This document shows, piece by piece, positions 37,027 through 49,995 of a stretch of 64,000 nucleotides of DNA. Position 1 is the first letter of the stretch. Each line of letters opens with the position of its first letter. Below the pieces are notes generated by a model. The model was not told the origin of the DNA. It made no database searches and saw only the letters and a list, made by a program, of their open reading frames with translations. Source of the DNA: Liolophura sinensis (Eukaryota; Mollusca; Polyplacophora; Chitonida; Chitonidae); the NCBI RefSeq assembly GCF_032854445.1, contig NC_088300.1, forward strand, positions 1,736,001 to 1,800,000, read 5' to 3'. The position numbers and the translations under genes were made by a program.

Positions 37027-40000
37027 AGAATAACTGTTGTATTACTGATGCATCTTTCTGTCTATATTTGTCTACAAAATAACTGTCGTATTACTGACGC
37101 ATCTTTCGGTCTATACTTGTCTACAAAATAACTGTTGTATTACTGACACATCTTTCTGTCTATACTTGTCTACAAAATAACTGTCGTATTACTGACGCAT
37201 CTTACCGTCCATACTTGTCTACAAAATCACTGTCGTATTACTGACTCATCTTTCTGTCTATACTTGTCTACAATTGTCTATGCTTGTCTACAAAATAAAT
37301 GTTGTATTACTGACACATCTTTCTGTCTATACTTGTCTACAAAATAACTGTAGTATTACTGACACATCTTTCTGTCTATACTTGTCTACAAAATAACTCT
37401 CGTATTACTGACGCATCTTACCGTCCATACTTGTCTACAAAATCACTGTCGTATTACTGACGCATCTTTCTGTCTATACTTGTCTACAAAATAATTGTCG
37501 TATTACTGACGCATCTTACCGTCCATACTTGTCTACAAAATCACTGTCGTATTACTGACTCATCTTTCTGTCTATACTTGTCTACAAAATAACTGTCGTA
37601 TTACTGACGCATCTTTCTGTCTATACTTGTCTACAAAATAACTGTCGTATTACTGACCCATCTTTTCGTCCATACTTGTCTACAAAATAACTGTCGTATT
37701 ACTGATGCGTCTTTCCGTCCATACTTGTCTACAAAATAACTGTCGTATTACTGACACATCTTTCTGTCTATACTTGTCTACAAAATAACTGTCATATTAC
37801 TGACGCATCTTTCTGTCTATACTTGTCTACAAAATAACTGTTGTATTACTGACCCATCTTTCCGTCCATACTTGTCTACAAAATAACTGTCGTATTACTG
37901 ACCCATCTTTCTGTCTATACTTGTCTACAAAATAACTGTCGTATTACTGACGCATCTTTCTGTCTATACTTGTCTACAAAATAACTGTCGTATTACTGAC
38001 GCATCTTACCGTCCATACTTGTCTACAAAATCACTGTCGTATTACTGACTCATCTTTCTGTCAATACTTGTCTACAAAATAACTGTAGTATTACTGACAC
38101 ATCTTTCTGTCTATACTTGTCTACAAAATAACTGTCGTATTACTGACGCATCTTTCTGTCTATACTTGTCTACAAAATCACTGTCGTATTACTGACGCAT
38201 CTTTCTGTCTATACTTGTCTACAAAATAACTGTCGTATTACTGACCCATCTTTCTGTCTATACTTGTCTACAAAATAACTGTCGTATTACTGACGCATCT
38301 TTCTGTCTATACTTGTCTACAAAATCACTGTCGTATTACTGACTCATCTTTCTGTCAATACTTGTCTACAAAATAACTGTCGTATTACTGACCCATCTTT
38401 CTGTCTATACTTGTCTACAAAATAACTGTCGTATTACTGACGCATCTTACCGTCCATACTTGTCTACAAAATCACTGTCGTATTACTGACTCATCTTTCT
38501 GTCAATACTTGTCTACAAACTAACTGTCGTATTACTGACGCATCTTTCTCTCTGTACTTGTCTACAAAATAACTCTCGTATTACTGATGCATCTTTCCGT
38601 CCATACTTGTCTACAAAATAACTGTCGTATTACTGACGCATCTTTCTGTCTATACTTGTCTACAAAATTAGTGTCGTATTACTGACGCATCTTTCCGTCC
38701 ATACTTGTCTACAAAATCACTGTCGTATTACTGATGCATCTTTCCGTCCATACTTGTCTACAAAATTAGTGTCGTATTACTGACGCATCTTTCTCTCTGT
38801 ACTTGTCTACAAAATCACTGTCGTATTACTCATGCATCTTTCCGTCCATACTTGTCTACAAAATTAGTGTCGTATTACTGACCCATCTTTCCGTCCATAC
38901 TTGTCTACAAAATCACTGTCATATTACTGATGCATCTTTCCGTCCATACTTGTCTACAAAATAACTGTCGTATTACTGACGCATCTTTCTCTCTGTACTT
39001 GTCTACAAAATAACTGTCGTATTACTCATGCATCTTTCCGTCCATACTTGTCTACAAAATAACTGTCGTATTACTGACGCATCTTTCTCTCTGTACTTGT
39101 CTACAAAATCACTGTCGTATTACTGATGCATCTTTCCGTCCATACTTGTCTGCAAAATTAGTGTCATATTACTGACACATCTTTCTCTCTGTACTTGTCT
39201 ACAAAATCACTGTCGTATTACTGATGCATCTTTCCGTCCATACTTGTCTACAAAATAACTGTCGTATTACTGACGCATCTTTCTGTCCATACTTGTCTAC
39301 AAAATAACTGTCGTATTACTGATGCATCTTTCCCTCCATACTTGTCTACAAAATAACTGTCGTATTACTGACACATCTTTCTCTCTGTACTTGTCTACAA
39401 AATTAGTGTCGTATTACTGACGCATCTTTCCGTCCATACTTGTCTACAAAATTAGTGTCGTATTACTGACGCATCTTTCTGTCTATACTTGTCTACAAAA
39501 TAACTGTCGTATTACTGACGCATCTTTCTGTCCATACTTATCTACAAAATCACTGTCGTATTACTGATGCATCTTTCCGTCCATACTTGTCTACAAAATT
39601 AGTGTCGTATTACTGACGCATCTTTCTCTCTGTACTTGTCTACAAAATTGGTGTCGTATTACTGACGCATCTTTCCGTCCATACTTGTCTACAAAATTAG
39701 TGTCGTATTACTGACGCATCTTTCTGTCTATACTTGTCTACAAAATTAGTGTCGTATTACTGACGCATCTTTCCGTCCATACTTGTCTACAAAATTAGTG
39801 TCGTATTACTGACGCATCTTTCTGTCTATACTTGTCTACAAAATTAGTGTCGTATTACTGACGCATCTTTCCGTCCATACTTGTCTACAAAATCACTGTC
39901 GTATTACTGACGCATCTTTCTCTCTGTACTTGTCTACAAAATCACTGTCGTAATACTGATGCATCTTTCCGTCCATACTTGTCTACAAAATTAGTGTCGT

Positions 40001-42079
40001 ATTACTGACGCATCTTTCTGTCTATACTTGTCTACAAAATTAGTGTCGTATTACTGATGCATCTTTCCGTCCATACTTGTCTACAAAATAACTGTCGTAT
40101 TACTGACGCATCTTTCTGTCTATACTTGTCTACAAAATAACTGTCGTATTACTGACGCATCTTTCTGTCTATACTTGTCTACAAAATCACTGTCGTATTA
40201 CTGACGCATCTTTCTGTCTATACTTGTCTACAAAATCACTGTCGTATTACTGACGCATCTTTCTGTCTATACTTGTCTACAAAATTACTGTCATATTACT
40301 GATGCATCTTACCGTCCATACTTGGCTACAAAATTAGTGTCGTATTACTGACACATCTTTCTCTCTGTACTTGTCTACAAAATTAGTGTCGTATTACTGA
40401 CCCATCTTACCGTCCATACTTGTCTACAAACTAACTGTCGTATTACTGACGCATCTTTCTGTCTATACTTGTCTACAAAATCACTGTCGTATTACTGACG
40501 CATCTTTCTGTCTATACTTGTCTACAAAATAACTGTCGTATTACTGACCCATCTTTCCGTCCATACTTGTCTACAAAATTAGTGTCGTATTACTGACACA
40601 TCTTTCTGTCTATACTTGTCTACAAAATAACTGTTGTATTACTGATGCATCTTACCGTCCGTACTTGTCTACAAAATTAGTGTCATATTACTGACTCATC
40701 TTTCTGTCCATACTTGTCTACAAAATTAGTGTCATATTACTGACACATCTTTCTGTCTATACTTGTCTACAAAATAACTGTTGTATTACTGATGCATCTT
40801 TCCGTCCATACTTGTCTACAAAATAACTGTCGTATTACTGACACATCTTTCTCTCTGTACTTGTCTACAAAATTAGTGTCGTATTACTGACCCATCTTAC
40901 CGTCCATACTTGTCTACAAACTAACTGTCGTATTACTGACGCATCTTTCTGTCTATACTTGTCTACAAAATCACTGTCGTATTACTGACGCATCTTTCTG
41001 TCTATACTTGTCTACAAAATAACTGTCGTATTACTGACCCATCTTTCCGTCCATACTTGTCTACAAAATTAGTGTCGTATTACTGACACATCTTTCTGTC
41101 TATACTTGTCTACAAAATTACTGTCGTATTACTGATGCATCTTTCCGTCCATACTTGTCTACAAAATAACTGTTGTATTACTGACACATCTTTCTGTCTA
41201 TACTTGTCTACAAAATTACTGTCGTATTACTGACGCATCTTTCCGTCCATACTTGTCTACAAAATTAGTGTCATATTACTGACTTATCTTTCTGTCCATA
41301 CTTGTCTACAAAATTAGTGTCATATTACTGACACATCTTTCTGTCTATGCTTGTCTACAAAATAACTGTCGTATTACTGATGCATCTTTCTCTCTGTACT
41401 TGTCTACAAAATAACTGTCGTATTACTGACGCATCTTTCTGTCTATACTTGTCTACAAAATTACTGTCGTATTACTGACGCATCTTTCTCTCTGTACTTG
41501 TCTACAAAATAACTGTCGTATTACTGATGCATCTCTCCGTCCATACTTGTCTACAAAATAACTGTCGTATTACTGACACATCTTTCTCTCTGTACTTGTC
41601 TACAAAATTAGTGTCGTATTACTGAGCCATCTTACCGTCCATACTTGTCTACAAAATCACTGTCGTATTACTGATGCATCTTACCGTCCATACTTGTCTA
41701 CAAAATAACTGTCATATTACTGACACATCTTTCTGTCTATACTTGTCTACAAAATAACTGTCGTATTACTGACGCATCTTACCGTCCATACTTGTCTACA
41801 AAATTAGTGTCGTATTACTGACCCATCTTTCTGTCTATACTTGTCTACAAAATCACTGTCGTATTACTGACGCATCTTTCTGTCTATACTTGTCTACAAA
41901 ATAACTGTCGTATTACTGACCCATCTTACCGTCCATACTTGTCTACAAAATCACTGTCGTATTACTGACGCATCTTTCTGTCTATACTTGTCTACAAAAT
42001 AACTGTCGTATTACTGACGCATCTTTCTGTCTATACTTGTCTACAAAATAACTGTTGTATTACTGATGCGTCTTTCCGT
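37027..42079. repeat. 49-bp minisatellite, about 103 copies (5 kb)
   Basis: The unit reads CTACAAAATAACTGTCGTAT, TACTGACGCATCTTTCTGTC, TATACTTGT. Variation sits at three sites. One is AAAATAACTG, AAAATCACTG or AAAATTAGTG. Another is GACGCATC, with GATGC, GACAC, GACCC or GACTC forms. The third is TTTCTGTCTATA, TTTCCGTCCATA, TTACCGTCCATA or TTTCTCTCTGTA. The variants recombine freely. TTAGTG and TCTCTGTA forms are absent from the first 1.5 kb. A block at about 40,340-40,626 is duplicated ten units (490 bp) downstream. No long open frame exists. Confidence 0.97.
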
Positions 42080-44004
42080 TTGAGGCACTGTTTGAGGTCA
42101 GTGCCAGGGTACAGATATAAAGGGCTGATTTGTGAAAATTGTATGGTGATGGAGGAATTTTTGTGGCCGACCCACCAAAGGTGTGGATTAGTAATTAGTG
42201 GATTACACAATCGTGACTTTGTTACATAAGATTTACATTTCAGGGTTTGTTGTGTCAGTCTGGTGATATTGATTGTTGTTAGAAGCTGTCCCACAAAGGT
42301 TTGCTCTTGTTGCCGTATGTGTTACCTCTATGTTCAAGTTGTGTGCTTAAGGCATTGGAAATCCAAACTGGCAAACAAGCTGTGATCTCTGCACGTTTGC
42401 TCGCATCGTTGACCTTATTTTGTCTGCAGTGTTCCTCATACCTCTGGGTCAGAGATGCTTCTCTTCCCCATGTCCGCAATGCTTCTTAACATTTTCTAAC
42501 GCAGAAATGTTGTTAGTGAATCGAGTGAAAGTGAACAACAAACCACATGGACTTGGCCAGTCAGAGGCCAATTTCTCGTACCCTTAACAGGGGAGCACAG
42601 GGGCAAAGTCATTCCTCAAACAGGATACAAAACCAGGGCTGTCTGTGTAATTTGTTAGACAAAGATGGACTGCTCTAAGACAACATGAGAGCAAGGGTTA
42701 AAATAAACACTGCCAATTGACAACTCAAATACATATTGGTTACAAAAATATCTTCAGGGAGCTTGAAATAACTGTGGTGTTTAATGTGGGATTTGTCAAA
42801 AATGCAACTGCTGCCAACTTCTAGGGTAATACCTGTTGTGAGATGGCCCAGTTTCGCAATATTTCATAGAAATGATCAGAATTTACCTGGGCAGATTCTG
42901 TGTTATGAATTATAGATGTTGTGTGATATAATTACTGGTGATTGTGAAACATACAAAACATTGTGCCCTAAATAAATGTACCATACTCAAAAACCAAATG
43001 ACTTCATCAGGCTGTAGGGAAACATATACATGTATATCCATATGAATGAATGAATGAATGAATGAATGATTATCCTATTTATTTGATGAATTCCTGGATG
43101 ATCCTCACATTGGATGTAGAACTGTATGGTAGGAGAATGAAAACACCTGGCCTAGCTGGTGAGGTGGTGCTGTGGCCTGAGCAGCTCCTCCCTACCCAGG
43201 GGCCAGAGGCAGGGCAGCAGGAGATGATAAATAAGTATTTGATGACTTTAATTGATTGTGGCTGCAGTGACTATTGTAATTGTCTTCACCACAGCGTTGT
43301 TATGTATGCATGCATGCGTAGTTAAGCGGGAGGGCTTAGGCAATAGCCCTGGCAAGCAACCATTTCAGAAAAAGCTCTGGTAGCTTCTTCTTTATCATCC
43401 TGCTCTATTATTTATCGACAGCGCTGCCCACAGCTGCCTTGCCATTTCCCCAATTTTTATTTTCCTGGTGTCCCCTGTGTAATCGTAGAATCATTTTTAC
43501 TACCCTGTTGTGTTGAGGTTCAAGTGCATTTTTACTGCACAGATATTTTCTGAATCGCATGGCTATGTGGGCCACTCTTGTTGATGACCTGTCAATATTT
43601 GCTCCCTGGTGTATGGTGATTAGCTACAACTGTCTGTCCGTCTGTCAGTATGTTGATGAAGTACATACTGCCTGATTGGCTCCTAGGGACGAGGCTGTAT
43701 GATAAGAATCCTGCTTAACCTCTCAATAATGTAATTAAATTTTTAAAATTTACTTTTTGTGAATCCCAATCAGCAGAAATTTTAATTTTCTATTAAGGCA
43801 GAATTTGATTTCTAATTCCTATTTTGAGAAATAGAGAGGCCTATTTGATTGTTATCTATTTGAGGAACATGTAACACACTTTATTGACACTGCATGAAAT
43901 CATGTCATTTGCTTGTTTTAATATCTCTCAGTACAGCTGTTCTCACCAATGTACAATGATAATATGATCTTGCAGCACAGGAATTAATATATTGTGTAGC
44001 ATAG
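42080..44004. other. Unique DNA between the 49-bp and 30-bp arrays
   Basis: No recognised exon. A (TGAA)7 microsatellite lies at 43,043-43,069. A 62-codon open frame at 42301-42489 does not match a known family. Confidence 0.45.
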
Positions 44005-44371
44005 TTGTGTTACCAAGGAGTACATCAGATATCATTGTGTTACCAAGGAGTACATCAGGTATCATTGTGTTACCAAGGAGTACATCAGGTATCATTGTGT
44101 TACCAAGGAGTACATCAGGTATCATTGTATTACCAAGGAGTACATCAGATATCATTGTGTTACCAAGGAGTACATCAAATATCATTGTGTTACCAAGGAG
44201 TACATCAGGTGTCAATGTGTTACCAAGGAGTATATCAGCTATCATTGTGTTGCATCCTTGTGTTACCAAGGAGTACATCAGGTATTATTGTGTTACCAAG
44301 AAGTATATCAGGTACCATTGTGTTAACAAGGGGTACATCAGGTGTCATTGTGTTACCAAGGAGTTCATTAC
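44005..44371. repeat. 30-bp minisatellite, about 12 copies
   Basis: The unit reads TGTGTTACCAAGGAGTACAT then CAGGTATCAT. It is unrelated to the 30-bp array at 24.8 kb. The frame-preserving period gives 10-residue repeat open frames on both strands. Confidence 0.95.
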
Positions 44372-44870
44372 CAAGGCAGCCAGCCAGCCATCCAGCAACA
44401 TGGGACACATACCTTGCTGGCTAACACTCTGTTACTCGGCCAGCCAGCCAGCCCACCCACAACACAGGACACATACCATGCTGGCTAACACACTGTTGCT
44501 TGGCCAGCCAGCCAGCCAGCCTGCAACACGGGACACATACCATGCTGGCTAACACACTGTTACTCGGCCAGCCAGCCATCCTGCAACACGGGACACATAC
44601 CATGCGGCTAACACACTGTTGCACAGCTAGCCAGCCATCCCACAACATAGGACACATACCATGCTGGCTAACACACTGTTACTTGGCCAGCCAGCCATCC
44701 TGCAACAAGGGACACATACCATGCTGGCTAACACACTGTTACTCGGCCAGCCAGCCAGCCAGCCCGACGGCAACATGGGACACATACCATGCTGGCTAAC
44801 ACACAGTTACTCGGCCAGCCAGCCATCACGCAGCAAGGGACACATACCATGCTGGCTAACACAATGTTAG
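44372..44870. repeat. About 60-bp minisatellite abutting the previous array, about 8 copies
   Basis: The unit has (GCCA)2-4 followed by TCCTGCAACACGGGACACAT, ACCATGCTGGCTAACACACT and GTTACTCG. Copy length varies with the number of GCCA steps. It begins directly at the last TTACCAAGG of the neighbouring array, with no spacer. Confidence 0.93.
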
Positions 44871-45659
44871 TAAAGAGATGTTGTTAACCATTATTTACTT
44901 TTATCTCAGCTCTCCTGAATAACTATTACCTGAGCGTGAAATAATTCTTCACGGCTTGGACATTAGATGGTGCTAGGTTGAATGGACCGTCTATTGGGTA
45001 AACAGATTTGAAAATGCCATCATAATTGAACCAGTGGGGAACCATCTTCAGTAGAGTTGCATCCAGTTATTTAGATTCTGCTCCAGATGAACTGTGTTCT
45101 GGATTGATACATGTAGGTTGAATCAACAAGGACAATAAAGCATGACAGCATCTCTGCTCCCCATTCCAGTCAAACTGCACTATTTGCCCTGTGGAACTGA
45201 TTGAGGGCGCACAATTCATACTCAACACGATCAGTGTTCAAACATTGTGACGGTTATACAAGTGTTGCTTGTTAAAATTACTTTGGTGCAGAAGTTGTTA
45301 ATATGCCATATCCAAGGTGAGGGAAAAGGTTTGTGGGCAAAAAATTTCATCATTTTCTTGTCTGTGTTTCATTATTGGAGCATATTGTTACATTTGGGTA
45401 TTATCCATTCTTGTACACAATTTGAACTTTTACATACATGTATGTAAAGCTCTAATGCCCAATATGTAATGAAAATGTAAGCAAAACTTATGCACATTAG
45501 TTTCATATATTGCAATCATTTATGTCATCACCAGTAACACACAGCATCAACATTCCACAAATGAATAGGTTGAAGATTTTAAAGTGGATACTTACTTAGG
45601 TGTGGAGTCATTTTATAAGATTCATTTTATTCTTGCTCAGTTAACAGTGCAAATCCCTC

Positions 45660-45730
45660 ACTGGCCCAAACTGCTATAGCATTATCAGCTTTGGTTGACC
45701 AAGAGGTCACCGGTTCAAATCCACTTTGTG
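45660..45730 (+). mobile_element. Possible tRNA-like SINE head fragment
   Basis: A B-box (CCGGTTCAAATCC) is preceded by diverged head-like sequence, with no conserved body or tail. It may equally be a decayed tRNA pseudogene. Confidence 0.3.
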
Positions 45731-46927
45731 TATGAAAATTTATCCTTTCTCCGGTCTGTGTTTTCAGGGAATTCTATTGCCAATATTTTGTGGTTTCTTC
45801 TAGAAGCTTCATGCTGTATTTTATTGTGCCATGTTCCTATCAAAGTTTTTAACAGGCCTATAAACTGTTAAAACTTGAAAAAGATCAAAGAGGCTATACC
45901 GGAGAAAAGAGCCTTAATTGCTTATCAAATCTTTGATGAAATGTAGCAATTGCCCACCATCTTACAAATACGGTGATCTTCAGATAATTGCATGTCAAAT
46001 CAAATTTTCTGTATGTACCAAGAACAGCTTAAATTATTGCCTTTCAGTAAATATCAGACTCGTACCTGTATATATATATATATTGAAAGGTACGTACCTC
46101 ATGGGTAGATGAAGCTGATATTTTTTTTAAACTTATTAATTATTTGTGTCATTCTAGAATATAACAAAAATGTGATTGGATTTGCGCTGGTCGATATTTA
46201 CCAAACACTTCCACTATAGCCTTTTTAAAAACTTGGAAATTTTAGTTCAGAGAGGGTACTCCTTACATTCAGTGCATATATGCTGATCAACAATGGCTTC
46301 CCTCCACAGAAAAAGCAAGTCGTGTAGATTGTTTAGTCTTCACTTCATATGTGTCTCCAGCAAAACCATCAGTTCTGTAAGGCATCAGATATTGAGCTAA
46401 TGAAGAGTGTTAAGAAAAAAACTTTGTCAAATGTCTTTTTTTATCTAAGCCGTCATTTGCATCTGGCAGAGGTGTGTGTGATTTGCTCTGTTCATAGCCA
46501 GATGAACGGATGGGGGGAGAAGGATGCTCATTTCTGTCCATTAGATTTTACCCCTATCTCTGAAGATAAGACCTTCATCATAAATCTCGAGTGCACTCAC
46601 TATATGATGACTAGAAGTCAGTCAAAACATCATGTGCTAGTTATACTGGAGACGCCAGGGTCATGACAAGGAATGTGGTTCTTTGGTGCAATGACATTTC
46701 AGTCACCAGTTTAGATATTTTTGGTGGATTTGAAAGGATATTTTACTATGGCGAATGACTGAAAAGGGTTGTTTGTTGTTTTTTTTTTTTAATGTCTTGA
46801 CTGCTATTTATTCCGCCGACAGTGGTAGTTTAATTCTCTTAAAACAACGCTTTGACACCAGAAACTCTGAAGACTGTGTGCCAGTGATTCATTCTGCAGT
46901 AAAATTGCACTCTTCATGATCATTACT

Positions 46928-47028
46928 GAAGAAGAAAAATTATCAGTGAAAATGTATTAAACATGAAGGTACAAAAAAAGAAGAAAATTTATCAGTGAAA
47001 ATGTATTAAACATGACGGTACAATAACA
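46928..47028. repeat. 49-bp tandem duplication (2 copies)
   Basis: Two near-identical units share ATCAGTGAAAATGTATTAAA followed by CATGA(A/C)GGTACAA. They are unrelated in sequence to the large 49-bp array. Confidence 0.85.
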
Positions 47029-49685
47029 AGTAAAGACAACCAGTAACATTGCTGCCAGATTGTTACAGACTTTTGTTAATCTGACAGACCAGGAACTGCT
47101 TACATAACACCAAGTCAGTAAGGTTTCAACACAAATATACAGCTTGCCTGTCATGCTGGCAAAGGAACCAGCAGTTAGGTTACGTGACATCAAATTGGTA
47201 ATGAAGTAGCGTCTATCATAGATTCGCCACGAACTTTAGTAACCACAGCCCGGACCCCGGGACATCAAATAAATGTGCCAAACACACGAGTTGTCTATGT
47301 CCCTAGCTGTTTTGAATAGTTTGTTGGTTTTCCGGACAAAAAACGTCCAGGTCAAGACCTCTTATCTCATGCCTACCGTCTTGTCAGGCGAGGGGATAAT
47401 TGGTTCCTTCTGGCTGTCCTAGTCACAAAAGATGTCCCCATGCTCTCAGCGTGATGGAACTTCTGTCGTCTGCTTTTTTTGATTGACGTGGTTGCCAAGG
47501 CGGCACGTGGCTGGGAGGTGACTACAAGTATTAGATGTGGCTCTGCTTGCACAGAACATCTGGGCCGACTAAAACGCTGGTAGTTATTTGTTAGCGGTTG
47601 TAGCGACATGAGGCCTCGAGGAAAGTTTTTTTTTGTAACCCCATCATATATGTATTATGGTTTCTTAAATTTCAAACAAAAACATTCAAAACAAAAAACG
47701 GAAATCAAAAACCTGCAAGAACGCATACGTTTTATACTTGTAATTAGTTTGGCATGCGTTATTACATGCAAATTTAAACCTCTACATTATTTCCGAGTAT
47801 AAAAGTTCAGGTGTTTAATGTAGAAACATCCCACATGCAGGTAAGATGAAATGCAGCATGGTTTTTATCACATAAATTGTGTTCGTACGTTTTCGGCAAA
47901 TGCAAATATGTCTTCTGATTGGACTATGTTTCTTCCACAAGTAAGTTTCATACTCTCGCTGACTTGGAGACACTGGGTCTATGTTTAAAAGCAGATCTCA
48001 TAAGCCTGATATTTGTACACCGTGTATCTCGATTGTTTATGTATTCTGATAATACATTTCAAAGAGGCGTTCAGATATACTTAGTCATGAAGCACCTCTG
48101 GGAGTGGTACGTACGGCGCGTTTGACGAAATGTAGCGATTGCCCACCATCTTGCCAATATCGCATCATGAGATCTTCGACGGACGTGGATGGAGAGAAAC
48201 ACATTAAATATAGAGGGCATATACAGTGTGTATACATGCAAGAATACGGTACAGACCTAAATTACAACTAGATTTCCAGCAAATGTCAAATATGAAGTGT
48301 GTTTTCAGAGTTTCTTTTTTTTTTTTTTCGTTCTTCGTTTATATATACAGTCAACCTGAATGTCGTGGAACATACGTGTTGATAACAAGGAAATTTGTTG
48401 CAGGAAGATGTTACCGTGAGCAGACGAACAGCAGATTTGTCGCTGGATTCAGTCAAAAATAAGAGATAAAGGGACTACGGTTTCACGGCGTGTGAGAGTA
48501 AATGTCAGAGATTTGTGCTTGCCTCTCGGATTGCAGCCGACGCGTGGACCGGCGACTGATAGCCCGTGCCCGACGTCAGGCGGTCAGCAAGGAGGCATTC
48601 TCTTGAGCCACACTTTTTTTATAATTTCTGCCAACCGGCGTTTTTCTTTTCTCGTTATCTTGAAGTACCGATGGTGTTCCATCCGAAATACAAACACGGG
48701 GCCACCAAAGAAAGTCGTCTTCTCAGGTTAGCTCGCATTAGTTGTGAAAATCCTTGGTATGTCGGCCGGTTGAAGTTTTTTTCTTCCCAATTTCTGTTGT
48801 TGTAAGGGTTACGTTACAGGCTTAGTTCTGGGTAAAGTAAGTTAAGGGACGATCTTTGACACGCTATAGCATTGCTATATAGAAAGGTGAATAATCTACA
48901 CACGAACTAGCCCACAGTTGTGCGCAAACGTATATAGTTGTGGTAATGCTATGTTTAGGATCGCATTATTTACAACTGTGGCTTATCGGACCTGTCATGC
49001 ACCATATAACTGCACTGAACAAGATGTCTGCGTTAAAATTCCGGCCTTAATTCAATGCACACCTACAGTGTCCTCAGATGCATCATTCACGCTGTAGCTG
49101 TACAGGTCGGTGAGAAGATTCACTTTATTTTAAGCGATGAAATGAGCCTTTTAAAGTTTGTTGACACATGTAAGCCTTCTGAGAAGTCGTGAATTCAGGG
49201 GGGACAACCTTATGTTACCTGTATATATGCTATACGCGGTATCTCCACTTCATGCACGTAATCTAGGTTTGGAAGAATTTCTACATGCGTATTGTTTTCC
49301 CAGTAGTAGTTGCCTAGGTCTTCATGTGTATTACGAACGACTGAGGTATGAAATCTGTGAATGGATATAATCATCTGCACTCATATTTGTAAGGAAAATA
49401 AGCAAATTTATGAAATGGAAAAAATACTGATATTTACACATTTTAAACAACTTTATGGAGTTTGTGGGATCTATTCGTACATCTCGTTCATTTCCAAAGT
49501 TAAAGAAGGCTGACCAAATAAAAAAAAAGGAAAATGCGACGAGCAACTGCTTAATATCGTATAATTGCGATATCGTATATTTTATTCGCGGAAAGTGTTT
49601 ACCCTCTTTATGTCTATATATGTGATATTTACATATGTTGTACATGTATTTGCAGGTCAGCATGTATCAGTTTAGTTATTTTGTG

Positions 49686-49995
49686 GAGAAGACTTCGGTC
49701 GCCTGTTGGTTAGAGCGTCCGCCTTGAAGTTGGAAGACCGCTGGAACACGGGATTGGGTCAGACCAAAAACTTTAAAATGGTAATTGCTGGTGCCTTGCT
49801 TGACGTTCAGCTATGAGACCAAGGAAACATGACTGGTTGACCCGGTGTCTGTATAATGTGACTGGATGGGTTTTCATGTTTGGTCACTTGGGCATGCACG
49901 ACACTTCTGTGACGGCGGCCCTTTGATGACTGTCACACCGCCAGTGTGACGTTCGAGTGCATGCATGACAAAAATACCTCGTACTGTTAATAGCT
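49686..49995 (+). mobile_element. tRNA-derived SINE (family A), diverged
   Basis: The head has GTTGGTTAGAGCGTCCGCC and a degraded B-box. The body keeps GCTTGACGTTCAGC and GACTGGTTGACCCGGTG...GTATAATG, as in the copy at 63281. The 3' end is decayed and no target-site duplication is evident. Confidence 0.75.

Larger units (their letters stand above)
44871..49685. other. Unique DNA upstream of the Notch ligand gene
   Basis: No recognised exon. CpG density rises visibly from about 47.2 kb. Small items: tRNA-like/SINE-head fragment near 45,660-45,730 with GGTTCAAATCC, a two-copy 49-bp tandem at 46,928-47,028, and a dispersed repeat shared by 45,935-45,981 and 48,123-48,179. Confidence 0.45.

Noticed and set aside
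37027-42079. CRISPR-like or centromeric array
   Set aside because: No spacers, 49-bp unit, and a gene-containing neighbourhood; it is a minisatellite.
43943-44799. Frames with 10-residue repeats such as (MIPDVLLGNT)n
   Set aside because: Products of the 30-bp array on both strands; no other coding evidence.
45650-45719. Terminal ARV1 exon after TTGCTCAG (phase 1, hydrophobic-looking product)
   Set aside because: The open stretch is in a tRNA-like head with a B-box, and the residues do not match the ARV1 C-terminus.
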